Of a DNA stretch of 47,912 nucleotides, positions 34,333-43,601 are shown piece after piece (position 1 is the first letter of the stretch; each line of letters opens with the position of its first letter). A program made the position numbers and the translations under genes. The stretch covers positions 1-47,912 of the forward strand of contig CAMPIG010000003.1 in the NCBI GenBank assembly GCA_946886255.1, given 5' to 3'. Below the pieces are notes generated by a model. That model was not told where the DNA came from. It made no database searches and was given only the letters and a program-made list of their open reading frames with translations. Origin of the DNA: an uncultured Cellvibrio sp. (GTDB lineage: Bacteria > Pseudomonadota > Gammaproteobacteria > Pseudomonadales > Cellvibrionaceae).

Positions 34333-35718
34333 TTAATCGTTGTCGTGATTGTTCTGATTATGTGCTACCGGTATGTCATATTTTTTAATCAGATCGTAAA
34401 AAGTAGGGCGCGTAATGCCGAGCAGTTTGGCTGCAGCAGAAATATTGTTATCGGTCATCACCAATGCCCGCATGATGGCGGATTGCTCGGCTGCCTGGCG
34501 CACGTGGCGCAGATTGAGCGACAGTTCACCGGCATCGGCGAGGCCCATATCTTCGCGGGTAATATATTTTCCGTCGGCCATGATGACGGCGCGTTTAACT
34601 TTATTCTCCATCTCGCGAATATTGCCCGGCCAGTTATAGCTTTCAATCGCGGCAATGGCATCCGGTGTAAAACCGCTGATGTTCTGTGAATGTTCCGCTG
34701 CAAACTTCATCTTGAAGTGACGCGCGAGCAAAACCTTGTCACCGTGACGCAATCGCAATGGCGGAATATCTACCGTCATCTCACAGATGCGATAAAACAG
34801 ATCTTCGCGAAACGACCCTTCGCTCACCATTTTTTGCAGGTCTTTGTTGGTGGCGCAGATGACGCGCACATCCACCGGAATTTCACTTCGGCCGCCCACG
34901 CGCTCAATCACTCGTTCCTGCAGAAAACGCAGCAACTTGGATTGCAGGTTAAGCGGCATATCACCGATTTCATCCAGGAACAAGGTACCTTCGTTGGCGG
35001 TTTCCACCTTGCCGACGGTGGTTTTGTTAGCACCGGTAAAGGCGCCTTTTTCATAACCGAATAATTCACTCTCAATTAAATTTTCCGGCACAGCCGCGCA
35101 GTTGATCGCCACGAAGCGTTTGTTGCGCCGCGGGCTTAATTGATGAATGGCACGCGCCATGACTTCTTTACCGGTACCGCTTTCGCCTAACAAGGTGCAG
35201 GTCACGGTGGTAGGTGAAATTTTTTCCAGCTGCCGACAGATTTTTAACATCTTCGGGTCGTTAGTAATCAAACCTTCCAGAGGTTCCTGCTGCGTAATGT
35301 GCAGCCGGCGATTATCTTCTTCCAGTTCATAAATATGAAACGCGCGCTGCACAATCAGATCGAGCGTGCCGGGGTCAACGGGCTTCTGGTAATAATCGTA
35401 AGCGCCCATGGCAATTGCGCTGATCGCATGCTCGTGACCGGTTTTGCCGGTCATGACAATAATCTTGCTGGTCGGGGAGATGCGCAAAATATCCTGGATA
35501 CATTTGAAACCTTCATCAACACCGTCTTCATCCGGTGGAAGCCCCAGATCCTGAATAATGACGGAGGCTTCGTGTAAGCGTAGCGCTGCGATAGCGTCCT
35601 GGCGATTTTCCGCAATAATGGTTTCGTACTGGTCGAAGTGCCAACGCAATTGGCTTTGCAGGCCGCGATCATCTTCGATAATGAGAAGCGTAGGTTTGTT
35701 ACTGGACTGTCTGCTCAT
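34333..35718 (-). CDS. prsR: Sigma-54-dependent response regulator, PrsR-like
   Basis: A 461-residue NtrC-type activator. The receiver domain (1-125) has acidic EDD at about 15-17, the phosphoacceptor Asp57 in IIQDLGLPP, and the conserved Lys in YYQKPVD. The AAA+ domain has Walker A GESGTGKE (about 178-185), the sigma-54 contact loop GAFTGA (225-230), and Walker B TLFLDEIGD. The C-terminal Fis-type helix-turn-helix is AAKLLGITRPTFYDLIKKYD. It should be phosphorylated by the overlapping kinase gene and drive sigma-54 promoters of EPS or PEP-CTERM genes. The family usually regulates genes for exosortase substrates. No convincing sigma-54 site was found by eye upstream of the operons in this window. 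Confidence 0.92.
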   Translation of the reverse strand: MSRQSSNKPTLLIIEDDRGLQSQLRWHFDQYETIIAENRQDAIAALRLHEASVIIQDLGLPPDEDGVDEGFKCIQDILRISPTSKIIVMTGKTGHEHAISAIAMGAYDYYQKPVDPGTLDLIVQRAFHIYELEEDNRRLHITQQEPLEGLITNDPKMLKICRQLEKISPTTVTCTLLGESGTGKEVMARAIHQLSPRRNKRFVAINCAAVPENLIESELFGYEKGAFTGANKTTVGKVETANEGTLFLDEIGDMPLNLQSKLLRFLQERVIERVGGRSEIPVDVRVICATNKDLQKMVSEGSFREDLFYRICEMTVDIPPLRLRHGDKVLLARHFKMKFAAEHSQNISGFTPDAIAAIESYNWPGNIREMENKVKRAVIMADGKYITREDMGLADAGELSLNLRHVRQAAEQSAIMRALVMTDNNISAAAKLLGITRPTFYDLIKKYDIPVAHNQNNHDND

Positions 35719-37786
35719 GGAAGCTCATAAATCCTTGTTGATGTGTCTCGTTGAGGGGCAAGGTAATGGTGATCGTTGTGCCTTCGCCGACGGCGCTGAT
35801 CACATTCAATGTGCCGCCCAATTCACTGATGTATTCGCGCGAGAGGTAAACACCGATACCCATACCTTTACCGGATTTGGTGGTGTCAAAAGGCTTGAAT
35901 AAACGATTGTGAATAAAATCCCAGTCCATGCCGGAACCATTATCTTCGATGGTTATGGTGGCATTATTGCCCGAGCAGCGCAATGTAAGGTGTACGCGGC
36001 CATTGTCCGGTGTGGCTTCCTGGGCATTTTTGATGAAGTTGGTAATGGTCATGACCAAACGGACCTGGTCAGCGTTAATCGTTTTCTCCGTGTCCTGGAT
36101 GTCTGCCGTTAACACGGGTGTGCTGCGATGGCACTCTACCAATGCCTGTTCAATCACATCTTTTAAATGCAATCGTTTAATCAAATCGCTCTCATCGCGG
36201 CGTAATTTTTTTAACAGATTATTCATGCGATCCACGGAGTTACTGATGGTTTCAATGGCATCTTCAATAAATGCGGGATTGTCCTTGTGGCGTTCAGCGT
36301 TGCGAACCACTAACGCCTGTTGCGCAATCAGGTTGTTGAGATCGTGAATGATAAAAGCCACCAGTTTGTTATAGGTATCAAACTGGCGTACTTCGACCAA
36401 CTGCTCCGCTTGCTGGTGGCGTTTCAGATAGCTCGCCAGTTGTCGTCCCATGGTTTTCAGCATGTCCAGGTCCTCCCAGGTAAGCGAGGCATCAGCGGTG
36501 GGCTTGGTCAATGCCATAAAACCGACCAGCTCATCGGCCACGATCAACGGAAAAATCAGCCAGAGTTCCGGAATGTTACGCGCCCAATGTGGCAGGAGTT
36601 CGTTGTTTTGACTCAAGGCTTCGTTATCGCCGGAGTCGGGGAAGAAAACCCATTCAGATTGCAAGAAGGTATCGCAGAACGGGCTGTCTACCGCTTCCTC
36701 TTGCAGGTCGATAAAACCTGGAATGCCCGACTGAAATACTGGCTCATAGTAGCCCTGCTTGCGCAGCCAGATGGCACCGCCGGGCGCTTTGGTGATGGAG
36801 GCCACCGCGTAAAAAGCGCGCTGATTCACTTCATTGTTTTCTGCCGGCTGGGCGAGGTAGTTGATCAGTCCCAGCCATTCGCTGCGATAGTCATACTTGT
36901 GACGGAAGAGATGCTTGTTGATCAATACCGACAACTGTGAGCGGATGCTGCTGGAGAGAAACACCGTGGTGATCGCGAGGATGGCGCCGATCAAAACAAA
37001 GCTGTAAACCACCGTGCCCCAGTTGCCGCCATACAGACGGACATAGTAACCCCCCAGTGCCAGAGCGCTGATGAGTACGCCGACACCGACCAGCGAGGTG
37101 GTATAGAACGCGATGGGCCGAGAGAGGTTGAAGTGGGCCGGACGGTCATTCTGTTGCATCAACAGCAGGCCGCCCAGCGCCATAAACAGACAGGTACCAA
37201 TCGATACCGCCGCCCTGGATTGCCACAGCAAAGGATCAAGACCTTGAAAGATCAGACTATGGGTGTAGAGATAGATGTCATACAGGAAAAGCACGCCCAG
37301 ATTCATACACATCAGCTTGATCTGGCGATCGTTGGCGGCGGCGTAGCGAAACAACTGTTCAATACTCACCAGCCCGATGACCGCCAGACTGAGCGCGAAC
37401 CAGGACGACAGGCGCAATAATGGTTCAAAATCCGCCAGGCTGCCGATCAAGGCAATGGCGGTCAACGGCCAGCCGATATTGAACAGGATCTTCAGGCTCC
37501 GGGGCAGACGCTGTTTGTTGGTCGCCGCCAGCAGGATCAGGGCGGTGCACAGTACCCACACGTTGTAATGCAGGCATTCATAAACCAGCAAGGTGAGCGC
37601 AGAGTAATCCCGCTCACCAAAGGAGAGGGCGATGATCAGCAGGTTAAGCGTATGGGTAGCAGCCGCTAAGGCGAAAACATAGGTGCGTTGTTGCTTGAAG
37701 AATTGATAACAGTAGGTAACCGTCAACAGGGCCGCTACGATAGAGGCGCTCAGATAAGCGGTAAAGGTGACACTGTTATATTCCAT
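35699..37786 (-). CDS. prsK: Membrane histidine kinase, PrsK-like
   Basis: A 695-residue sensor kinase. About eight hydrophobic helices fill residues 8-280, as in PrsK, with no separate periplasmic sensor. A GAF-like domain lies at about 305-455 (GGAIWLRKQGYYEPVFQSGI, LWLIFPLIVADELVGFMALT). The H-box is FIIHDLNNLIAQQ with His481. The ATPase domain has N-box TNFIKNAQEATPDN, G1 DNGSGMDWD, F-box FKPFDTTK and G2 GKGMGIGVYLS. It overlaps prsR by 20 bases, and the order prsK-prsR-prsT matches other exosortase A loci. The signal sensed is unknown; the helix-rich N-terminus suggests membrane or envelope state. Confidence 0.92.
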   Translation of the reverse strand: MEYNSVTFTAYLSASIVAALLTVTYCYQFFKQQRTYVFALAAATHTLNLLIIALSFGERDYSALTLLVYECLHYNVWVLCTALILLAATNKQRLPRSLKILFNIGWPLTAIALIGSLADFEPLLRLSSWFALSLAVIGLVSIEQLFRYAAANDRQIKLMCMNLGVLFLYDIYLYTHSLIFQGLDPLLWQSRAAVSIGTCLFMALGGLLLMQQNDRPAHFNLSRPIAFYTTSLVGVGVLISALALGGYYVRLYGGNWGTVVYSFVLIGAILAITTVFLSSSIRSQLSVLINKHLFRHKYDYRSEWLGLINYLAQPAENNEVNQRAFYAVASITKAPGGAIWLRKQGYYEPVFQSGIPGFIDLQEEAVDSPFCDTFLQSEWVFFPDSGDNEALSQNNELLPHWARNIPELWLIFPLIVADELVGFMALTKPTADASLTWEDLDMLKTMGRQLASYLKRHQQAEQLVEVRQFDTYNKLVAFIIHDLNNLIAQQALVVRNAERHKDNPAFIEDAIETISNSVDRMNNLLKKLRRDESDLIKRLHLKDVIEQALVECHRSTPVLTADIQDTEKTINADQVRLVMTITNFIKNAQEATPDNGRVHLTLRCSGNNATITIEDNGSGMDWDFIHNRLFKPFDTTKSGKGMGIGVYLSREYISELGGTLNVISAVGEGTTITITLPLNETHQQGFMSFHEQTVQ

Positions 37787-37926
37787 GGTATATGGATTTT
37801 TCCGAAAAAATTGAGGTTAAAGCATAACAGCAGATGGGAGCAGAGCAAATCAACGGCTGTGGTCGAAGCATAAAATTAACCGCGTGAGTCCGCTATTACA
37901 CGATCTTGCAGGTGTTAGAGCGTCAG

Positions 37927-37956
37927 TTCACGTTGGTGCATATTTGTGGCTATAAT
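37927..37956 (+). promoter_or_regulatory. Predicted sigma-70 promoter for the cytochrome c gene
   Basis: TTCACG (37927-37932) and a perfect TATAAT (37951-37956) are 18 bases apart, in the divergent region between prsK and the cytochrome gene. It would give a leader of about 45 bases. Confidence 0.55.
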
Positions 37957-38009
37957 GGCCGCCGACTTTGCCCAGCGGGGCGCTATATATAAAGAAGAGG
38001 AAAAAAACC

Positions 38010-38435
38010 GTGAGCCAAATGAAGAAGATATTCGGTCTGGTGTTGGTCGTGGGCCTTGGTGCTGTTTCCGGTCTCGCCTATAGCCAGTCAGCAGCCCTGA
38101 CTGAAGAGATGAAAGCGCGCATCGCCCCGGTCGGCAGTGTTTGTAAGGCTGGTGAAAGCTGTGCCGCCGCCCCGGTAGCGGTAAGCAGTGGCCCCAAATC
38201 CGGCAAAGACGTGTACGGAAGTGCGTGCACCACGTGCCACTCTATCGGTGTGGCCGGTGCGCCCAAAACCGGTAGTGTAGAGGACTGGGCTCCGCGTATT
38301 GCCAAGGGCATCGACACGCTCTACACCCATGCTATCGATGGCTTCAACGGCATGCCTGCCATGGGCTTATGTGGCAGCTGTTCCGAAGATGAAATTAAAG
38401 CTGCTGTCGATTATCTCGTCGAGAACAGCAAGTAA
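38010..38435 (+). CDS. Cytochrome c5-like periplasmic monohaem protein
   Basis: A 141-residue exported cytochrome. The GTG at 38010 is chosen because a GAGG lies 9 bases upstream; an ATG at 38019 is also possible. The signal peptide is KKIFGLVLVVGLGAVSGLAY with cleavage near SQS. The haem site is CTTCH, preceded by KDVYGSACTTCH as in class I cytochromes. The axial Met is in FNGMPAMGL, followed by a CGSC pair typical of the cytochrome c5 family. It carries electrons in the periplasm, probably to a terminal oxidase or other reductase. It looks like a stand-alone housekeeping gene between the EPS regulators and the receptor cluster. A T-run hairpin follows about 90 bases after the stop. Confidence 0.88.
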   Translation: MSQMKKIFGLVLVVGLGAVSGLAYSQSAALTEEMKARIAPVGSVCKAGESCAAAPVAVSSGPKSGKDVYGSACTTCHSIGVAGAPKTGSVEDWAPRIAKGIDTLYTHAIDGFNGMPAMGLCGSCSEDEIKAAVDYLVENSK

Positions 38436-38441
38436 TCTCTT

Positions 38442-38476
38442 CGTGGGCTAATTGATTCAACATTTGTTAGCCCACG
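38442..38476. repeat. Inverted repeat after the cytochrome gene
   Basis: CGTGGGCTAA (38442-38451) pairs with TTAGCCCACG (38467-38476), a 10-base perfect stem around a 15-base loop. It begins 7 bases after the stop codon and lacks a T-run, so it may protect the transcript 3' end or act with the next hairpin. Confidence 0.5.
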
Positions 38477-38523
38477 TATCCTCCTCCGCTCCACCCTGCA
38501 TCCCTTCAGTTTTCGTTCTTCAT

Positions 38524-38549
38524 CGCTTCCCTTGCGGGAGGGCGTTTTT
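38524..38549 (+). terminator. Rho-independent terminator of the cytochrome gene
   Basis: CTTCCC (38526-38531), loop TTGC, and GGGAGG (38536-38541) form a stem with one G-T pair, extended by GC bases around a one-base bulge, followed by five T at 38545-38549. Confidence 0.65.
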
Positions 38550-38925
38550 GTATTTCCTCTTCAGCAGCTTCCAGTCACACGGCCTTGACCACGGATTTTT
38601 GAAAGTGGGACAGGCGCAAAATTTCTGATTTTTTCCTTGCATACTGCTTCGGTGGAAATTCTTTAACTTATTGTTTTAAAAGAAAAAATACAAAGGCTGA
38701 ATAAAGTTTTCCCATTCGAACGTACGGCACAGCCGTGCCTGCCCCTACTCGGACGCGTTCCTCAACTGTTTTTGTGAATATGGATCGGGATCAAAAGCTT
38801 CCATCGAAGTAATTGACCGTTAAGGCAAGGCCACTCGGACAGTGCGATAACGGATGCGGTGTTCCTTCGGAGTGCGGCTTCTCTTATAGCAGTCACGATA
38901 ACAATAACGTTTGAGGAAAAGCATC

Positions 38926-41850
38926 ATGAACAAAACCACTATTTTTAGAAAAAAACTCCTGGCGAGTGCGATCGCCGCATCCGCCTTGGCGGGACTTGGC
39001 AGCAATACCGTTCTGGCGCAGGACGAAGGTGTTGTTGAAGAGGTCGTCGTTACCGGTATCCGCGCGAGCTTGACGCGTTCGATGGACGTGAAGCGCAACG
39101 CGGTCGGTGTGGTCGACGCCATTTCTGCCGAAGATATCGGCAAGATGCCAGATACCAATCTGGCGGAATCCCTGCAACGTATTCCTGGTGTTTCTATCGA
39201 CCGTGTAAACGGTGAGGGTAGCAAGGTAACCGTGCGTGGTCTGGCCGGAGACTACAACCTGGTGACCTTGAATAACCGTCAGATGCCCGCTTCATCTTTC
39301 GGCACCAGCCGTTCTTTTGACTTTGCCAACCTGGCGTCTGAAGGCGTTGCAGGGGTGGAGGTCTACAAGAGTGGCCGTGCAGATCTGCAATCGGGTGGGA
39401 TGGGTGCGTTGATCAACATCATCACACCACGTCCGCTTAAAAATCCAGGCTTGAAAGCCGTCGTCGGCGCTAAAGCGGTCTACGATGATTCTTCGGTGAT
39501 GGAAGATGGCCTGACGCCGGAAGTGTCCGGTTTATTCAGCAATACCTTTGCTGATGACACCATCGGTGTCGCCTTGACCGGTAGCTACCAGGAGCGCAAC
39601 AGCGGTGACCGCAACGCCAGCGTTAGCGACTGGTTCGTACATGCCCCTGATGGTGGTGACTGGGCGAACATCCCGGAAGAAAACCAACCGGGTGATGGCA
39701 GAACCTACGGTATTCCGTCAGAGGTTATGTACTCAGTTAATGAAGTAAACCGCAAGCGTTTGAACGGCCAGCTGACCCTTCAATACCAACCGGTAGAACA
39801 ACTGACGGTTACGGCGGACTACCTGTACGTACAGCAAGAGAATGAAACCAACAACTTTGGTACCGGTATGTGGTTTACCCGAACCAGTGGTCTGGATATT
39901 GAGTGGAGTGATACCAATCCGGCATACCCACTTTCCTACACGGAAAATACGGGTTGGCATGAAATTAACGGCATTATCAAGTACAACAAAACCAAATCCG
40001 ACCTTAAATCAGCCGGTTTGAATGTTAAGTGGGATGCGACGGATAACCTGGCACTGGAGCTGGATGCACACAACTCAGATTCTTATTCCGGACCGGACGG
40101 TAAGTGGGGTGGTAATAACCAATTTAATATTGGCACCATCGATAACTACCGGGCGTCTATGGATTTCTCCGGCGAGTTCCCGATCCTGCATGTCGGTTAT
40201 GAAGATGGTCGCACCACACCGACGCCGGATGTTGCCATCCAGCAATTGACCAATAACATCTTCCGCATCCAGGAGCAGGATTCCTCGGTAGATGAATACC
40301 AATTAAAAGGCACCTATACCTTTAACGACAGTTTCATCGACAACATTAAAGCCGGTATAGGTACCAACGAAATTACCAACGAATACTTCTTCCTGGGGCT
40401 TCAGCAGCAAAACCAGGGTAGCTGGAGCGGTGTACAGGGTGAAAATGGTGTTGGCGATATTCCACAGTCTTACTGGATTGTCGATCAGCTATCCAACTAC
40501 TTTGATCACGGTGCGGTAAACAACCCGAACTTCCAGAACACGTTTGTGCGCGGCAACTGGAATGAACTGTTAGCTATCGGTGCCGAGCTCTATGGTTCTG
40601 ATACGGGCTTCTGTCCCCGAGCCTATTGCACCACCAGAGATCCAGCACGAGCGAATGACGGATTCGATGAGCAAGTAACGGTAGAAACCTCTGATTTTGC
40701 TTACTTGCAATTTGGTTTCAAACCGGAGATTGCCGGTAGACCTGCCAACCTGGCGGTAGGTGTTCGCCATGAGTCAACGGAGGTTGAGTCAACGGCTAAC
40801 GTCTCTGCTTACACACCTTATATCCGTTGGAATAGCGGCAATGAATATTCCTTGTTGTCCACGGGCGGTTTTGAATACGGTACAACCAAGGGTAGTTATT
40901 CAAAAACCTTGCCGAGTGTGGATTTTGATATTGCCCTGACTGATGACATTAAAGTTCGCGCGTCTTTCAGTAAAACGATTGCTCGCCCGAATTACAATGA
41001 CCTTAAAGGCGGCTTTATTTGGGGTACAGCGCCGCGCATCAGCATGGGCTCTGCATCGGCCGGTGATCCGGACCTGAATCCCATGGAGTCAACCAACTAC
41101 GATATATCGGCAGAATGGTACTACTCTGATTCCAGTTATGTGTCACTTGGCTATTTCAAAAAAGACGTGGTTGATTTCGTCGGCAGCAGTGCTCCGCAAG
41201 TGATTGAAGACAGTGGTTTCCACACCCCGGTTAACGGTCCAAGATGGCAGGCTGCGGTTGCCGCCGTCGGTAATGATCTGGTGGCAATCAACCAGTACAT
41301 TGTTGCCAACTACCCGGATAGTTCTGACGCCGCAACAGGTTTTGTTTATGCGCTGCCGGAAGATCCGATTCTGCCATTTGAAGTGACGCGTCCGATAAAC
41401 AATGAAGATGTTTCGATTGATGGTATTGAACTCATTGTTCAGCACACCTTTGGTGAGTCGGGCTTTGGCTTCCAGGCTAACGCCACTCACGTGGATTCCG
41501 ATACCGAATATAACAACGTGTCCAAGGCCGCTCAGTTTGCCATCTATGGGTTGAGCGACTCAGCTAATTTTATCGGCTTCTATGATAAAGACGGCTTGCA
41601 GGTGCGTATTGCTTACAACTGGCGCGACGACTTCCTGGCCAGTGGCGGCGGGAACCCACGTTACACTGAAGCCTACGGACAGGTGGATGCGAGTGTAAGT
41701 TACGAACTGACGGACAACCTGACGGTTTCACTCGAAGGTCTAAATATTATCGATGAAACCACCCGTCAATATGGTCGTCACAAGGATATGACGTTTAACT
41801 ACATTGAAACCGGTGCTCGTTACAACCTGGGTGTTCGTTACAATTTCTAA
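38926..41850 (+). CDS. TonB-dependent outer-membrane receptor (TIGR01782-like)
   Basis: A 974-residue receptor. The ATG at 38926 follows GAGGAAAAG; an in-frame TTG five codons earlier is less likely. A signal peptide (cleavage near VLAQ, residue 32) is followed by the TonB-box/plug opening EEVVVTGIRASLTRSMDVKR, then DTNLAESLQRIPGVSIDRV and VTVRGLAGDYNLVTLNNRQM. The 22-strand barrel region ends GVRYNF with the terminal Phe. The RASLTRSMDVKRNA and ADLQSGGMGALINI stretches match the receptor group often found in Xanthomonas, Caulobacter and Cellvibrio beside carbohydrate-use genes and Trp-halogenase-like genes. It imports a ligand that is too large or scarce for porins. A terminator follows, but the next five genes are strong functional partners by gene neighbourhood. 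Confidence 0.92.
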   Translation: MNKTTIFRKKLLASAIAASALAGLGSNTVLAQDEGVVEEVVVTGIRASLTRSMDVKRNAVGVVDAISAEDIGKMPDTNLAESLQRIPGVSIDRVNGEGSKVTVRGLAGDYNLVTLNNRQMPASSFGTSRSFDFANLASEGVAGVEVYKSGRADLQSGGMGALINIITPRPLKNPGLKAVVGAKAVYDDSSVMEDGLTPEVSGLFSNTFADDTIGVALTGSYQERNSGDRNASVSDWFVHAPDGGDWANIPEENQPGDGRTYGIPSEVMYSVNEVNRKRLNGQLTLQYQPVEQLTVTADYLYVQQENETNNFGTGMWFTRTSGLDIEWSDTNPAYPLSYTENTGWHEINGIIKYNKTKSDLKSAGLNVKWDATDNLALELDAHNSDSYSGPDGKWGGNNQFNIGTIDNYRASMDFSGEFPILHVGYEDGRTTPTPDVAIQQLTNNIFRIQEQDSSVDEYQLKGTYTFNDSFIDNIKAGIGTNEITNEYFFLGLQQQNQGSWSGVQGENGVGDIPQSYWIVDQLSNYFDHGAVNNPNFQNTFVRGNWNELLAIGAELYGSDTGFCPRAYCTTRDPARANDGFDEQVTVETSDFAYLQFGFKPEIAGRPANLAVGVRHESTEVESTANVSAYTPYIRWNSGNEYSLLSTGGFEYGTTKGSYSKTLPSVDFDIALTDDIKVRASFSKTIARPNYNDLKGGFIWGTAPRISMGSASAGDPDLNPMESTNYDISAEWYYSDSSYVSLGYFKKDVVDFVGSSAPQVIEDSGFHTPVNGPRWQAAVAAVGNDLVAINQYIVANYPDSSDAATGFVYALPEDPILPFEVTRPINNEDVSIDGIELIVQHTFGESGFGFQANATHVDSDTEYNNVSKAAQFAIYGLSDSANFIGFYDKDGLQVRIAYNWRDDFLASGGGNPRYTEAYGQVDASVSYELTDNLTVSLEGLNIIDETTRQYGRHKDMTFNYIETGARYNLGVRYNF

Positions 41851-41880
41851 ATCTATTAGTCATTGTGCTACAACCGAAAA

Positions 41881-41907
41881 AAAAGCCGCTGGCGACAGCG
41901 GCTTTTT
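41881..41907 (+). terminator. Rho-independent terminator after the receptor gene
   Basis: AAAAGCCGCTG (41881-41891) and CAGCGGCTTTT (41896-41906) form an 11-base perfect stem with a GCGA (GNRA-type) tetraloop and a run of five T ending at 41907. It lies 31 bases after the receptor stop, so the halogenase operon may have its own promoter or depend on read-through. Confidence 0.85.
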
Positions 41908-41985
41908 ACCGCTTTACGCTAGTCGTGCTTTTTTGTTCATACTGCTTCTCAATAAAAAATTAGTAGACGTTTTTGTAGGTCGTTT

Positions 41986-43557
41986 ATGGCAGATCAAATA
42001 ACCCGGGTTGTCATCGTGGGTGGTGGTTCCGCAGGCTGGTTATCGGCAGGTATCATTGCGGCATCAAGTCCTGCGCATGTTCAGGTTACGCTGATCGAAT
42101 CGCCCGATATAAATCCTATAGGTGTAGGCGAGGGTACCTGGCCTACCATGCGGGCAACCTTGCAGACCATAGGGATATCGGAGACTGATTTTTTTCGCGA
42201 GTGTGATGCCAGCTTTAAACAAGGTTCCAAATTTTCCAATTGGACAAGCTTGTCAAAGGGGGATGATTACTATCATCCCTTTACGCCACCGGCTAAATAC
42301 CACGAGATAAATCTGGCACCTTTCTGGTTGCCCTTCAAAGACAAAATTCCGTTTGCCAACGCCGTTTGCCCGCAAGCCGCGATATGTGATCTGAGCTATG
42401 CGCCGAAACAAATCACCACGGCTGAATTCGGTGCGGTATTAAATTATGGTTACCATCTTGATGCCGGAAAATTCGCACCATTTTTACATAAGCATTGCGT
42501 AGAGAAATTGGAGGTAAATTATATCAGTGCGAATGTAATCCACATAAATTCGCAAGAAAACGGTGATCTAAAATCGGTGGCTACCGATACACAGGGCGAA
42601 GTGCCCGGTGACTTATTTATCGATTGTACGGGTTTGTCGGCCTTGCTGATGGGAAAGCTTTACAAGATTCCCTTTGTTTCCCAAAAAACCACTTTATTTA
42701 ATGATTCTGCCCTTGCCGTGCAAATTCCCTATGCAGAGGATAAAACGGCTATTGCCTCGCACACACTTTCCACCGCGCAAACGAATGGCTGGATTTGGGA
42801 CATAGGCTTGCAATCCCGGCGCGGTATTGGCCATGTTTTCTCCAGTGCATATACAACGGATGAGCTTGTCGAGCGAGAATTGCGTCATTACATTGCTCCA
42901 TCAGTGGGCAGTAAATTAGCTGAAGAGTTGGCTGTCAGAAAAATTACATTTAATCCTGGACACAGAAAAACGTTCTGGCATAAAAACTGTGTAGCTATTG
43001 GCTTGTCCGCTGGCTTTATCGAGCCGCTTGAGGCGACTGCCCTGGTATTGATTGAGCTCTCGGCAAAGATGATTGCGCAACAGTTTCCCGCTAATCGCTC
43101 TGTTATGGATACAGTAGCCAAGCGCTTTAACAACGCGTTGAACCATCATTGGAAGCAAATTATCGATTTTCTAAAATTACACTATGTGCTGACCAAACGA
43201 ACCGATTCAGCGTACTGGCGTGATAACTGCTCTGCCCATACGATTCCTGATACCTTGAACGAACTGCTGGAGTTGTGGAAAGTACAGTCTCCCTGGCTGC
43301 ACGATGAAATGCTGCGAGAAGAAATGTTTCCGTCCGCCAGCTATCAGTATATTTATTATGGTATGAAAGGTACCACGGAGAACACCGGTGCCAAGGGCGA
43401 TATCGGTAATAGTAAGCGTTTGCATAATAAAAGCTTGAGAAAAGCAGAAGCCTTGTTCATGGAAAATGCGCAGCATATCCAGCAATTGAAAAAAATATTA
43501 CCGCCTAACCGCGATCTGATCGAAAAAGTGAAGCAGCATGGTATGCAAACTATTTAA
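41986..43557 (+). CDS. Flavin-dependent (tryptophan) halogenase-family protein 1
   Basis: A 523-residue protein of the PrnA/RebH fold. The FAD motif is GGGSAGW (12-18). The GEGTWPT segment (48-54) replaces the usual GEATVPP. Lys78 in ASFKQGSKF aligns with the catalytic lysine of PrnA (Lys79), and Glu346 in GFIEPLEA aligns with the catalytic glutamate. The halogenase signature WxWxIP reads WIWDIG (269-274), so its last residue differs. These enzymes use reduced FAD, oxygen and halide to form hypohalous acid and halogenate electron-rich rings. In receptor-linked clusters the true substrate is not known, and oxidation without halogenation is possible. No flavin reductase is encoded next to it. 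It starts the run halogenase, SapC, cupin, halogenase. Confidence 0.87.
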   Translation: MADQITRVVIVGGGSAGWLSAGIIAASSPAHVQVTLIESPDINPIGVGEGTWPTMRATLQTIGISETDFFRECDASFKQGSKFSNWTSLSKGDDYYHPFTPPAKYHEINLAPFWLPFKDKIPFANAVCPQAAICDLSYAPKQITTAEFGAVLNYGYHLDAGKFAPFLHKHCVEKLEVNYISANVIHINSQENGDLKSVATDTQGEVPGDLFIDCTGLSALLMGKLYKIPFVSQKTTLFNDSALAVQIPYAEDKTAIASHTLSTAQTNGWIWDIGLQSRRGIGHVFSSAYTTDELVERELRHYIAPSVGSKLAEELAVRKITFNPGHRKTFWHKNCVAIGLSAGFIEPLEATALVLIELSAKMIAQQFPANRSVMDTVAKRFNNALNHHWKQIIDFLKLHYVLTKRTDSAYWRDNCSAHTIPDTLNELLELWKVQSPWLHDEMLREEMFPSASYQYIYYGMKGTTENTGAKGDIGNSKRLHNKSLRKAEALFMENAQHIQQLKKILPPNRDLIEKVKQHGMQTI

Positions 43558-43601
43558 GCTGACAATAACAACTATTGGAGGCGCCTCTTCCAGGAGACAC
43601 T

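Larger units (their letters stand above)
38436..38925. other. 490-base region before the TonB-dependent receptor gene
   Basis: No coding sequence is convincing. It holds a long inverted repeat (38442-38476), a terminator hairpin (38524-38549), a small hairpin (GGCAC/GTGCC, 38726-38739), and an AT-rich tract at 38640-38715. No known riboswitch consensus is recognised. The last 200 bases could be the receptor leader or a regulatory region. Confidence 0.45.

Noticed and set aside
36320..36940. 206-codon plus-strand open frame opposite the histidine kinase
   Set aside because: It is antisense to clear GAF and kinase coding sequence, with no motif of its own.
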